This document shows positions 43,222-54,399 of a DNA stretch of 60,000 nt, piece after piece. The notes under the pieces are model-generated. The model saw only the letters and a list, made by a program, of their open reading frames with translations, made no database searches and was not told the DNA's origin. Made by a program: the position numbers and the translations under genes. Source of the stretch: Antedon mediterranea (Eukaryota; Echinodermata; Crinoidea; Comatulida; Antedonidae); NCBI RefSeq assembly GCF_964355755.1, contig NC_092672.1, positions 31,928,501 to 31,988,500 of the forward strand, written 5' to 3'. How positions within the stretch are numbered: the first letter of the stretch is position 1; the number at the start of each line of letters is the position of its first letter.

Positions 43222-45270
43222 ATGTCGGAACAAAAAGCATTACAATTCTTAGACAAGAATGATCTTGAATGTGCAATCTGTCTAGAAAGACTGACAGAAC
43301 CAAAAACACTTGAGTGCCTTCATAGTTACTGTCTTCATTGCCTGCAAAGTTTGATTAAAACAAGCGGCAAAATAAAATGTCCAAAATGTTGTAAGACGTA
43401 CGATGACCTAAATCAATTTGATTTAAAAGATCTTACTACCAATGAAATGTTAAGTTATCAAGTTAAATTTGTTGGGAATATTGAATCTGAAAAACCACCA
43501 AAGTGCTCAAGCTGTGATAACCAACCTGAATACTACTGCTCTGAATGTCAAATGTATCTATGTGGACAATGTATTAAACATCATAAAATAATTCCTGTAT
43601 TGAAAAACCACCCATTGTACACACTGGACAAAATTCAAGGAGAAGGTAAAGATCTGCCACATAAATGCATATATCACAGGGACTGCATGCTTGAATTTTA
43701 TTGCAGAATTTGTCTTAAAAGTGGATGTAAGAAATGTGAACATGTTCTACGCTGTTATCAAAATGAACATAATGTGATTCCATTCGAGACGGCTGTAGAC
43801 GAGTTTAATCAAAATGCTACAGAAGTTAAAAAAAGTGCGGAAGAAATTAAAGAAAAACTAAAAAGAACAAGGGAAAGCTTCATGAAAGAAAGATCCGACT
43901 TTGAATTAAAATTAAAATTATGCAGAACAGCGATTGAATTACAAGAAGAAAACATTATTAAAAAGGCTCAGGAGAAAACAAGAGCAATGTTGACGGACCT
44001 TGACAAAATTGACAAAGAAAACAAAGAGCTTATTGATAATAGAGTTAAAAATATTGACTCAAAGCTGTTGAAAGTTAATGAGATGTTGCCATTAATTAAC
44101 ACAATGATGAACAAACCAGAAGAAAGAGAAACACTTAGATCTCATGAGGAAAATATTAATTCTGTTAAAGAAGAAACTCTGGAATCAAAGTATGATGAAT
44201 CAATCAAGATAAAAGCTCCTACTTTCATTCCATCTAAAAATTTGGATAAGTTAATAGATTTGGAAGGCATTGGTAAAATGTCAAATTTTGAATGTGCATA
44301 TCAGGTTGCTGAAGATAAAGTACCTATTATAGTCACAAAAGAACAGCAATTTGAAGTGAAAGTTGTGTCAAGTTCAGTAGAAAGTGAGGAATCTGTATTG
44401 GCTGCAACTTTAATTAATGATTTAGGTGACGAATCAGCAACTGAAGTGAAACATCAAGGAAGTGGAAAGTACCGAATAACAGGAAGATGTCATAAAGAAG
44501 GAGATTGGAAGATGAAGATTACTGCTAGAAGAGCAGAAATCAAAGGATCACCAGTGAATATCAAGGTGGAAGCGCTAGGACTTGTGCATACCATTGACAA
44601 CATAGGAGAGCTGAAAGTACATAACAAAGATTTAAAAGTAAATGATGTAATATTAGATAAAGAAGGAAATTTAATTGTAACAAGTTTTAGTAAAGACTTA
44701 TTGAAGTTCAACCAAGAATGTTCATTCATTGGTAGAATAGAGATACCAGACAATGTACAGGTTGATCGTATACATCAAATGAGTAATGGCCAAATGGTGT
44801 ATAGCGATTACCTAAACAAAACTGTTGTCAAGTGTGATGATAAATTTCAACAAATTCGTACATTTGGTAAAGGAACATTAAAACAACCAGGTGGATTGAC
44901 AGTGAATAAGGAAACTAGAACCATGTATGTTGCAGATTGGGAATGTCATTGTGTGTTTAAATTTAATGTTGATAGTGGTAAACTTGTTGGTCAATTTGGT
45001 TCACAAGGTAGCAAAGAAGGAGAAATGTATTGCCCAGATGGACTTGCTCTGACAAAGGAGGGCAACCTGATTGTTGTAGAATTTGGAAATCACAGAATAC
45101 AAATGTTTGATGCTAATGATAAGTTTATGAAAATTCTTGTAGGAAAAGGTGAGCAAGATGGTCATGTTCAATATCCTCATTATGTAGCGATAGAATCTGA
45201 GGAAAACCTCTTGGTATCAAGTAATAACAAACTTCAATTATTTGATCAAAATGGAGTTTTTCTCAAATGA
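43222..45270 (+). CDS. TRIM-NHL copy 5, premature stop 39 codons before the usual end
   Basis: 682 codons from MSEQ. RING, B-boxes, coiled coil, filamin and most NHL repeats are present (blocks KQPGG, DWECHC, FGSQGS, YCPDG, EFGNHRIQ). In place of FLKR the sequence has FLK-stop: CGA became TGA at 45268-45270, a CpG transition. The frame continues open behind it to the normal KIYNY-TAA at 45387. Loss of the last propeller blade's closing strand would probably destabilise the NHL domain. With the broken exon 1 donor and missing CCAAT region, this copy is likely on its way to a pseudogene. Confidence 0.85.
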   Translation: MSEQKALQFLDKNDLECAICLERLTEPKTLECLHSYCLHCLQSLIKTSGKIKCPKCCKTYDDLNQFDLKDLTTNEMLSYQVKFVGNIESEKPPKCSSCDNQPEYYCSECQMYLCGQCIKHHKIIPVLKNHPLYTLDKIQGEGKDLPHKCIYHRDCMLEFYCRICLKSGCKKCEHVLRCYQNEHNVIPFETAVDEFNQNATEVKKSAEEIKEKLKRTRESFMKERSDFELKLKLCRTAIELQEENIIKKAQEKTRAMLTDLDKIDKENKELIDNRVKNIDSKLLKVNEMLPLINTMMNKPEERETLRSHEENINSVKEETLESKYDESIKIKAPTFIPSKNLDKLIDLEGIGKMSNFECAYQVAEDKVPIIVTKEQQFEVKVVSSSVESEESVLAATLINDLGDESATEVKHQGSGKYRITGRCHKEGDWKMKITARRAEIKGSPVNIKVEALGLVHTIDNIGELKVHNKDLKVNDVILDKEGNLIVTSFSKDLLKFNQECSFIGRIEIPDNVQVDRIHQMSNGQMVYSDYLNKTVVKCDDKFQQIRTFGKGTLKQPGGLTVNKETRTMYVADWECHCVFKFNVDSGKLVGQFGSQGSKEGEMYCPDGLALTKEGNLIVVEFGNHRIQMFDANDKFMKILVGKGEQDGHVQYPHYVAIESEENLLVSSNNKLQLFDQNGVFLK

Positions 45271-45426
45271 ATATATGATGATGGTGGATTAGATGAACCT
45301 TTTGGAGTTGCAATAACCTCTAAGAAACCAAGAAGGGTAGCTGTAGCAAACCGGGGATCAAACAAAGTAAAAATATATAATTATTAAATAGCACATTTTA
45401 TATACTTGATCAAACTACCAGAAAAA

Positions 45427-45708
45427 TACACAAACCAGAAATGGTGTTGGTAGTCTATAAGTGCTAGCTTACCTGGATAAACCGACAAATGCCATATTTC
45501 TCCTCGAAGAGCGAGATATACTCGAAAGTAGAAAATTCATTGAACACCCCTCTCTCTAAATGGTACAGTCCACAAACCTCAAGTGGGAACATCCCTACAA
45601 TTCACCATCATCATTTCTCAAGACCTCTTGTCTGAGGGGATGGCGGGAGGGTGTTTATCCAGGTAAGCTAGCACTTATAGACTACCAACACCATTTCTGG
45701 TTTGTGTA
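45427..45708. repeat. 282-bp palindromic left end of DIRS-like element (or adjacent MITE)
   Basis: A near-perfect 56-bp inverted repeat (TACACAAACCAGAAATGG.. / ..CCATTTCTGGTTTGTGTA) bounds a 170-bp middle that is also found at the right end of the large element. It could be an independent MITE next to the larger element or part of its terminal structure. The short remnant at 57187-57262, with the same two ends, favours one family. Confidence 0.6.
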
Positions 45709-46187
45709 GTCTATTACGTGCCTAGCTTACCTGGATAAACCGACAAATGCCAGTGTAGCAACGGACTAGGTACTAGTCGGCGGTGGGAGACAAGCTACCA
45801 ATGAGCTTTGTATGTCCATCACTGATGTGGCTACAGGCGCAAGGTTTGCAGAGCTGTCCAAGGTAATGTGTTCACCATCATGCCTCTATGGACAGATGGT
45901 GCACAACAGCGGCACTGGAAACGTTCGGTTTCTCTAGTCCGTGCATCGATATCTTTATTTTTTATTTTTTTTTTTTTAAGCAAGATCTTGAAGCAAGACC
46001 TTGAGGCCGTACAGGAATCCACAACTCTTTAGTGGCTCCGACGGTATCCTTTTCAAAAGAGCACCTCGCTCACCGGGGGCTCTGATTCGATGCAGTTTCC
46101 CTCATGCTAGAAAACTTCATTAAGTACTAGCTGCACCCTCCACAATTACCTCTGACTTGGTTCTAAGGTAAGAGCGAACAACTTGCC

Positions 46188-46652
46188 TCAGCATTTACCT
46201 GGCGCCATCGGCGGTCCAAATGCTATTATAAGCAGGCTATAAGGGTGGGTGTGTGAGAGAGTGGCTAGGACGACGTTAACATCCCATCGAGGAATCAAGA
46301 CCTTAACTGGAGGTCGTTCTCTGAACATTCCCCGTATCATCTGAGTGATAACGGGGAATGACAAAATCGTGGAACCGTCTTTTAGTGTTGGTGTCACCGC
46401 CCCAATGGCGAGCCTATAGCCTGAAATGGTGCGGACCTGAAGACCTGACTCAAATAGGTAATGCAGGAAGGCGCATACTTGACCAAGGGTAACCAACCCT
46501 GGTTCTATTTGTTGGCGCCTGCACCATGTAAAGAAATGCTTTAATCGGCTATTGTAGACGGCAAGAGTAGATTCCCGACGAGATTTCGCCGCAAGGGCGG
46601 CAGGGCCATCTGGAATGCCTGAGTCTCGGAGCTGATCCCTGAAAATGGCCAT
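46188..46652 (-). pseudogene. Tyrosine recombinase N-terminal part (DIRS)
   Basis: 154-codon frame with the SAM-like core-binding region of DIRS/phage-type tyrosine recombinases: TLAVYNSRLKHFFTWCR, VCAFLHYLFESGLQ, TISGYRLAIGA, IRGMFRERPP. The frame ends ..LLIIAFGPPMAPGKC at 46188 before the catalytic R-H-R-Y residues, and I see no continuation further left. It is therefore a truncated recombinase. Confidence 0.7.
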
Positions 46653-46994
46653 ACAGTTTAAGGCGCAGGGATTGTAGGTTCTGTAGTGAGAACAGAGCTC
46701 GGCCCTGCGTCAGCAGATCCTCTCGAACTGGAAGACGCAGGGGATGATCGTAGAGCAGGTCGAGAAGCAGTGGATACCACACTTGTCGAGTCCAGCCCGG
46801 GGCGATCAGAAGGACCCGGCAAGGATGGCGCTGAATGTGTGTCAGAACAGTTGGTATTAGTGAGATCGGTGGAAACGCATAAACCCATAGTCCGACCCAC
46901 GGTATGGATAGGGCATCCACCGCCCACGCACGTGCATCCCGAAACCTTGTGGAGAAGGTCGGGAGCTGTGTGTTGTCTGACGTCGCAAACATTT

Positions 46995-48270
46995 CTATAT
47001 GAGGCCGCCCGAAGTGGTCGAATAACAGTGTGGCAATGCTGGGTAGAAGGCGCCATTCCGTGTTTGTGAGGACAGAGCGTCCGCAACAATGTTGAGGCTG
47101 CCCGCATTGTGGGCAGCCAAGAGTGTGATGTTGTCTACGCACCACAACATCAGAGTCCACAGGTGAAAGCATAACGTCGGGGACTTCGTGCCTCCTTGAC
47201 GATTTATATATGCTACCCCTGATGAGTTGTCGGAATGGATAAGGACGTGACGACCGGTCACGTGAGGTCGAAGGACCTTCAAGGTCCTTTCGACTGCACA
47301 GAGTTCTAGGAGGTTGAAGTGGGAGCGCGCCTCCTCGACCGTCCAAAGGCCGGAGGCGCGGAGTGCCTTGGAGCAACCGCCCCAGCCTGTCTTGGATGCG
47401 TCTGTCTCTATACGGACGCCCGGCAATGATTTTTGAATTGGCATTCCCACAGTCAACCTGCCTTCTACCAGCCACCATTTGAGATGCGTTCGGATGAAGG
47501 CATTCATCGGACCACTTTGAGTAATGAGTCTAAGTGCGGTCGGTAATAAGCCAGCAGATAAAGCTGTCCTGGTCTCATACACAGCCGGCAATACGGAACT
47601 AAGGCGACGAAGCTGGCCAGACATCCTAGTGCTCTGAGCCATTCGTAAACCATCGGAGCACGAACAGTAATTAGATTGCGTACTGCACTCATTGCAGACG
47701 TTATTCATTGTTGGGATGGACACGCCAAGCCCGTCACGAGATTTATCTGTGATCCGAGATATAGCGGGATTGAGTCTGCACCAGGCACGACTTTTCCCGA
47801 TTTATAATGAAACCTGCCTGTTCCGTAACGATAAGGACATATTGTAGACTGCTCATCAGTCTGTCCTTAGACTGGGCCACGACCAACCAATCGTCGAGAT
47901 ACATGAACACTCTTATGCCATGTTGGTAAAAGAATGTCGACAGCATTCTTACTATGCGTGTAAACACGCAAGGGCCGTTGGTCGGCAAAACTACGGATTG
48001 GTAAGTTGGTCAGGGATTCTGAAACGCAACCAGCGTTGATTTGCCTCGGCGATAGGGAAGTGAAAGTATGCGTCTTTCAGATCTATCAAGGCCGCCCAGT
48101 CTTCTCGTCTTAGCCCCAACAGGATGGATGAGGCTGTCTCCACCTAAACCTGTGGGGCCGAAAGAACCGCTAGTCTAGACTCATAAGGTTCAGTATGGGT
48201 CGCCATCGCCCGTTTTTTCCTGTTAGGAAGACGGTAGACTCGTGTCCTGAGACAGCGCATTGTATGTCGA
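46995..48270 (-). pseudogene. DIRS reverse transcriptase / RNase H, copy A, frameshifted
   Basis: On the minus strand, three frames in order show: STVFLTGKNGRWRPILNL (RT start, ~48230); a stop; LIDLKDAYFHFPI (~48080); a frame shift; VFMYLDDWLVVA (RT catalytic YLDD, ~47905); a gap; then RNase H with TDASKTGWGG, HFNLLELCAV, IHSDNSSGVAYINRQGG and NIVADALSS (47723-46995). The motifs are typical of DIRS elements. Broken by at least three frame changes, so inactive. Confidence 0.8.
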
Positions 48271-49218
48271 CTTGTTCCACTGCCCCTTTTTGGGCAGGAA
48301 AGAAAGACCGTGCAGACGCACACAACTCTTTTGTGGCTCTGGCGGTATCCCTGTCGAGCGAGCTCCCCGCTTACTAGGGGGCTCGTAATGTTAATTAACA
48401 TAATGCAATAGCTGTGTGTAATTGTGGAGAGAAACCACCTGCTCTCCAGCAGGGGTCTCCCACACTCAGGCAAACCATCTTAGGCGAACCCCCCATTTGT
48501 CTGACCTTCGAGGGTACAGACTCCACCAGCATGTCACCAGAACCTGCAATCTCTGTTACTTTGCAATCTTGGTGTTGAACGTGCAGCCCTGTCTGATCTG
48601 CCTCGTGCAGGATACAGATTGTGGGCGTGAAAAAGTCTGAATTTTAGACAGACTAGTGGTGGCGGGCATGGGAGCGAGCACAGTGGCACCATCGGCGTGG
48701 GACCAAAAGCTATAATGGTTGCACTCTCTTTTTCTAGCAACCTCATCAGCAGCCAACAGGGTACATGTGTACAGGGTGGCTTGCCGCTTCTGCTTAACTC
48801 ATACAGTAAGCAGAGTAGCCTTGATTTGTAGGTCCATGTGTTCTCCTTCAAGCTATACACTACTAGGGCGAACCTAGGTGCGTCAACTAGTAGCGCTGTC
48901 TGTGAAATCATTGTGGTTGCATCAAAGGCATACCAGTAGCTCAACACTGTGAGTACCTGCATTACTCAACAGGTAAATGCAGAAGTGCAATCTCGACCTA
49001 GGGTAAGCTAAGGTTTTACAAGTTGGCACTCGCACAGAATGTTTCTTATTGGCTGTGACAGACGGCAAGGAGACATACCCTGAAAAGTGTCAGGATCTGA
49101 GGTGCCGACACGAAATGCTCGAAATGTTCCTGCGTTAGAAGGAAGGCAAAAAGGCTCTCAATCAAAAGATTAAGCCTGTTGACAATCCAGGAGAATGACT
49201 GGATAAATTGGGGCCTTC
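47294..49218. repeat. Tandem duplication unit A (1925 bp) inside DIRS-like element
   Basis: Direct tandem partner of 49219-51143. By eye the two differ by only about one base (48010 g versus 49935 t). The junction has 3-bp microhomology CTG (ttcCTG / gaCTGcac). It splits the RNase H gene so that only copy A joins the RNase H C-terminal half. Confidence 0.9.
48534..48962 (-). pseudogene. Unrecognised ORF upstream of DIRS RT, copy A (duplicate 50459-50887)
   Basis: A 142-codon minus frame, repeated identically at 50459-50887. It occupies the gag position of DIRS elements but shows no motif I can name. Cys-rich segments (CLLYELSRSGKPPC) exist. Its coding status is doubtful because the neighbouring RT is broken. 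Confidence 0.3.
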
Positions 49219-50195
49219 CTGCACAGAGTTCTAGGAGGTTGAAGTGGGAGCGCGCCTCCTCGACCGTCCAAAGGCCGGAGGCGCGGAGTGCCTTGGAGCA
49301 ACCGCCCCAGCCTGTCTTGGATGCGTCTGTCTCTATACGGACGCCCGGCAATGATTTTTGAATTGGCATTCCCACAGTCAACCTGCCTTCTACCAGCCAC
49401 CATTTGAGATGCGTTCGGATGAAGGCATTCATCGGACCACTTTGAGTAATGAGTCTAAGTGCGGTCGGTAATAAGCCAGCAGATAAAGCTGTCCTGGTCT
49501 CATACACAGCCGGCAATACGGAACTAAGGCGACGAAGCTGGCCAGACATCCTAGTGCTCTGAGCCATTCGTAAACCATCGGAGCACGAACAGTAATTAGA
49601 TTGCGTACTGCACTCATTGCAGACGTTATTCATTGTTGGGATGGACACGCCAAGCCCGTCACGAGATTTATCTGTGATCCGAGATATAGCGGGATTGAGT
49701 CTGCACCAGGCACGACTTTTCCCGATTTATAATGAAACCTGCCTGTTCCGTAACGATAAGGACATATTGTAGACTGCTCATCAGTCTGTCCTTAGACTGG
49801 GCCACGACCAACCAATCGTCGAGATACATGAACACTCTTATGCCATGTTGGTAAAAGAATGTCGACAGCATTCTTACTATGCGTGTAAACACGCAAGGGC
49901 CGTTGGTCGGCAAAACTACGGATTGGTAAGTTGGTCATGGATTCTGAAACGCAACCAGCGTTGATTTGCCTCGGCGATAGGGAAGTGAAAGTATGCGTCT
50001 TTCAGATCTATCAAGGCCGCCCAGTCTTCTCGTCTTAGCCCCAACAGGATGGATGAGGCTGTCTCCACCTAAACCTGTGGGGCCGAAAGAACCGCTAGTC
50101 TAGACTCATAAGGTTCAGTATGGGTCGCCATCGCCCGTTTTTTCCTGTTAGGAAGACGGTAGACTCGTGTCCTGAGACAGCGCATTGTATGTCGA
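49046..50195 (-). pseudogene. DIRS RT / RNase H, copy B, RNase H truncated
   Basis: Same RT motifs as copy A at +1925 (YLDDWLVVA at ~49830, LIDLKDAYFHFPI at ~50005). The RNase H frame (49648-49046) leaves its domain after HFNLLELCA and reads into unrelated sequence at the tandem duplication joint. Confidence 0.8.
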
Positions 50196-51143
50196 CTTGT
50201 TCCACTGCCCCTTTTTGGGCAGGAAAGAAAGACCGTGCAGACGCACACAACTCTTTTGTGGCTCTGGCGGTATCCCTGTCGAGCGAGCTCCCCGCTTACT
50301 AGGGGGCTCGTAATGTTAATTAACATAATGCAATAGCTGTGTGTAATTGTGGAGAGAAACCACCTGCTCTCCAGCAGGGGTCTCCCACACTCAGGCAAAC
50401 CATCTTAGGCGAACCCCCCATTTGTCTGACCTTCGAGGGTACAGACTCCACCAGCATGTCACCAGAACCTGCAATCTCTGTTACTTTGCAATCTTGGTGT
50501 TGAACGTGCAGCCCTGTCTGATCTGCCTCGTGCAGGATACAGATTGTGGGCGTGAAAAAGTCTGAATTTTAGACAGACTAGTGGTGGCGGGCATGGGAGC
50601 GAGCACAGTGGCACCATCGGCGTGGGACCAAAAGCTATAATGGTTGCACTCTCTTTTTCTAGCAACCTCATCAGCAGCCAACAGGGTACATGTGTACAGG
50701 GTGGCTTGCCGCTTCTGCTTAACTCATACAGTAAGCAGAGTAGCCTTGATTTGTAGGTCCATGTGTTCTCCTTCAAGCTATACACTACTAGGGCGAACCT
50801 AGGTGCGTCAACTAGTAGCGCTGTCTGTGAAATCATTGTGGTTGCATCAAAGGCATACCAGTAGCTCAACACTGTGAGTACCTGCATTACTCAACAGGTA
50901 AATGCAGAAGTGCAATCTCGACCTAGGGTAAGCTAAGGTTTTACAAGTTGGCACTCGCACAGAATGTTTCTTATTGGCTGTGACAGACGGCAAGGAGACA
51001 TACCCTGAAAAGTGTCAGGATCTGAGGTGCCGACACGAAATGCTCGAAATGTTCCTGCGTTAGAAGGAAGGCAAAAAGGCTCTCAATCAAAAGATTAAGC
51101 CTGTTGACAATCCAGGAGAATGACTGGATAAATTGGGGCCTTC
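49219..51143. repeat. Tandem duplication unit B (1925 bp)
   Basis: See unit A. Its left joint with A is inside RNase H; its right end continues into the single-copy 5' part of the element (minus orientation). Confidence 0.9.
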
Positions 51144-51800
51144 CTGAGCGGTGTATGCACAGCAAGTGAACAACACAAGCAACGCAGGAATGATAATTAT
51201 TATTCTAACCTGCAAAAACCTACCCGTGCCTTCCACGATCTTCGCTCAGTAGAAGATAGTGTCGTCATTGTCGCAACCTGTAACAAGCCATGATCAATGA
51301 CGAGGGAAGGCAATACCGATAAGTACGGCCTGAAGGGAGGAATATTTTGGAGAGGATAACGAGGCTTCAATTTGCCTCAAGAGAGCTCTCAACACTGTTG
51401 AAATGGCCTCCAGCACTGCAAGGAACCAACATTCATCTTGCATGCTCAAAGAAGACACAGTGTTAGCAGGTGCGTCTGCAGCACAAATAAGCAATGCCTC
51501 AAAGATTGACTACTGTAGACTGTAAACTCTACAAAAACCTCAGTACAGATGGTACAAATGTACCATGTACATGTAGTCGACCAGGCAACTCAATGAGCCA
51601 GGCCGGAGGTCAAATCTTAGATCAGAAAAGGCGAGTCAGTCGCAGCTGACCTGAAGGAATTTGCTTATATATATATGAACAGACGGATCGATCTTGGAGA
51701 GAGGTGACTATGACTCCTGGGGACCAGACCTTTAAAAGGTCTAGCACAATGTTAGGTCTCTTTGTCTAGTAAAACAGAATGCCCAGTCTTATGCAGCATG
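51144..51800. other. DIRS-like element, single-copy 5' part (minus orientation)
   Basis: No convincing coding region. Short minus frames (51494-51294) show nothing recognisable. There is a perfect (TA)n run near 51667. Confidence 0.4.
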
Positions 51801-52325
51801 CAAGGACTGGAACTGCTCCATAAAGGGGGTAAGTTTGTCCTGCAATATCTAAGTCAGGCCTCCCCTATCGAAATGTGTTGAACGATAACTCAGGAGGCCA
51901 GCCCAAACAGTAGGTCTAAACACTATGTTAGGCCATAAGCAAGAACCGGAGCTGCTCCATAAAGGGGGTAAGCTTGTCCTGCAAATTCCAAGTCTAGTTC
52001 CCTATGAGATGTGGGAATGATAACTCAGAAGGCCAGCTCAAAAGATAAGCCTAATCACTATCTTAGGCAGTACACAAGAACAGGAGCTGCCCCATAATGG
52101 GGGAAGCTTGACCCGCAAGATTTAAGTCTAGGCCTAGATGTTGAATGATAAGAAGGTCAGCCCAAACAGAACTAGGCCTAAACACTATGTTAGGCCATAA
52201 GCAAGAACAGGAGCTGCCCCATAAAGGGGGTAAGCTTGACCTGCAAGTTCTAAGTCTAGGCCCCTTAAGAGATGTTGAATGATTAGGAGGCCAGCCCAAG
52301 CAGGACTCCAGGCTTACATAGGAGT
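51801..52325. repeat. ~127-139 bp tandem repeat, four copies
   Basis: Units start at 51801, 51940, 52075 and 52202. Each contains 'ggagctgcYccataaWggggg', 'taagcttgacctgcaag', 'aagtctaggcc' and 'ggaggccagccc'. Copies differ by ~10-20%. Likely the untranslated or terminal region of the DIRS-like element. Confidence 0.75.
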
Positions 52326-52734
52326 CTTAGCCTGCTACAGTTTTAGGCTTAGGCCCCCTATGCTACTGCAAACATCCTAGACAGTTGGCCTAGGAAAGCA
52401 TATTTAAAGTCAAAATTATGACACTTCAATGAATCTCTAAACAAGAACAACTACTTAGCTTCGTGCGCATGTAGTAACAATCTCAGTAACTTTCTTTGCA
52501 AACAGCAAATTCACTGTGAATTGCAAGCTCTTTGTCAGACATGTTTACTCTTTCATGTCTCGAAAAGAAATGATGATGGTGAATTGTAGGGATGATCCCA
52601 CTTGAGGTTTGTGGACTGTACCATTTAGAGAGAGGGGTGTTCAATGAATTTTCTACTTTCGAGTATATCTCGCTCTTCGAGGAGAAATATGGCATTTGTC
52701 GGTTTATCCAGGTAAGCTAGGCACGTAATAGACC

Positions 52735-53119
52735 AAACAATTTCTATATGCACACTCAATACCACTGATGATGAACAACAAACCTGTGTTGTTTGAGAAT
52801 AATTAGTAATTTACTTAAATTTGTTAATAATGTAAAACTTATGAAATCAACATTTCTTAGATATGAACAAGATATAATATCAATTATAGTATCAAGTAAA
52901 TAATAAAAGTTACTAAAATGTAACCAAGCATATTTGTTATTATTTATTTTTGTACATTCAACAAAAAGAAAGTTATTTTGAATGAGATCAAAATATATAA
53001 GTGTAAATATTAAGGCCTGACCACCTGATCATTTGTTTTGAAAGCCTGGGAATCAACTGCACATTACATGAAGATTATAAAACATAATTTTGCAACTTTA
53101 ACTTTTTTGAAATATTATA
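52735..53119 (+). other. 3' flank of TRIM copy 5, continued
   Basis: Resumes as after the other copies ('caaacaatttctatatgcac'). No gene is seen. Confidence 0.5.
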
Positions 53120-53634
53120 GTTATTTATTAAACAAAACTGTTTCTGTGACAATAAATTGCATAATAAAACATCATGGAGGCTTGACAGTAAATAAGAAAA
53201 TTAAAACCATATATGTGGCAAACAAGCAAATAAACAAAGTTTAATGTTGATAATGGAGACTTTCCTGGTTAAATTGGTGAAGAGGGTAGCAAAGAGGGTC
53301 AAATGAGGTGACCAAGTGATGCTGCTCTCACAAAGGAATGGAACCTGATTGTTGTAGATCATTTGAATAACATAATACAACTGTTTGATCCAAATCCTCA
53401 TAGAGCACGGTGGAATAGATGGTTATGTCACTCTCAGAATATAGCCATAGATTATGATGAGAACATACTGATATCAAGTAGACACAAACTACAGCAATTT
53501 GATAACAATGGTGTTTTTATAAAACAAATACATAATGATGGGTTACAACATTAGATCAACATAATACAGTATCTATGGACAGAGAGTAGCTGCGACAGAA
53601 TATGGAGGAAACAGAGTCAAAATACATAATTATT
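53120..53634 (+). pseudogene. Decayed NHL fragment 5
   Basis: HGGLTVNKKIKTIYVANK, then a small deletion, VDNGDFPG*, QMR*, NLIVVDHLNNIIQLFDPNP with the 17-bp deletion, NIAIDYDENILISS, and an EYGGNRVKIHNY-like end. Stops are shared with fragments 1 and 3. Confidence 0.72.
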
Positions 53635-54061
53635 GATAATGTATAATGGGTAAAATCAACATAATGCTCATTATTCAGCATTTTAGCTTATATATTGTAA
53701 CTTTTATATTTAGTTTCTTATTAATTAAAATATATTAAAATTAAAAACTATATTTTTTAGGTAGTTTGTGAATAAAAAGTATATCATGTGATGGAATAGG
53801 TTTTAAATGATTTGTTATTGAAAATGTAAACATCTGTAAGACTACACTTGGATACAGTTTTGGCAAGGAGTTATATTATTAATATGGGAAATAACAGCTG
53901 TTATTAAATCAGTATGTTATCACCTATTTGATAATGGTTTCACCCACTCCCATTGAACCCACCAATAGAGGCAGCAATGTGATCAATAGACTTTATACTG
54001 CAAATAAGCACTTAATATACAAATAAACCTTCTTCTATAAATTAAACATTATCCCTGCATT
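53635..54061 (+). other. Spacer upstream of copy 6
   Basis: Array-unit spacer, uninterrupted. It supplies the empty-site sequence for the Helitron-like array ('cttaatatacaaataaacc'). Confidence 0.45.
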
Positions 54062-54226
54062 AGCCAATCAGCAGCAGCTACTGAATATTTTGGAAAGTCC
54101 AACAAACTATTTTTAGAATTTGATATTACTTCCTGGTTTTCTGTGCCTAGATTAGCTCAAATTTTACAATACTGGAATGTCTAGCTGCTTTTGTCACCTT
54201 TGTTTCTTATAACTCATTTAATCATA
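54062..54226 (+). promoter_or_regulatory. Promoter and non-coding exon 1 of TRIM copy 6
   Basis: AGCCAATCAGC 54062-54072, TTGGAAAGTCCAA, ACTTCCTGG and donor cata|GTAAGT at 54227. The 173-bp intron ends at TTTTTTACAG before 54400. Confidence 0.62.
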
Positions 54227-54399
54227 GTAAGTATTATTATTATTAACTGTAAACATTTTTTTTATAATCGAAATAATCTGTACACTAATCCTTGCGCAAT
54301 TTTAAATTGCACAAATTGTTTAATATATGCGCATAACATAATATTAAGATATTTAATAGATAGCTTTATTTATAGACTTAGATGTTTCATTTTTTACAG

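Larger units (their letters stand above)
45427..52733 (-). mobile_element. DIRS-like retroelement remnant with inverted terminal repeats
   Basis: Inserted in the 3' flank of copy 5 ('ccagaaaaa|..|caaacaatttc'). Outer ends are TACACAAACC (45427) and ..GGCACGTAATAGAC (52733). Inside, GTCTATTACGTGCCTAGC (45709) mirrors GCTAGGCACGTAATAGAC (52716-52733), and a ~130-bp stretch at 45480-45615 is repeated inverted at 52556-52690. The minus strand encodes DIRS-type RT, RNase H and the start of a tyrosine recombinase in several broken frames. GC content is clearly higher than in the neighbours. Reverse transcriptase plus tyrosine recombinase without integrase defines DIRS elements. Confidence 0.75.

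Noticed and set aside
46686-47069. 127-codon plus-strand frame in the DIRS-like element
   Set aside because: Opposite RNase H/recombinase frames in a GC-richer region; no recognisable domain.
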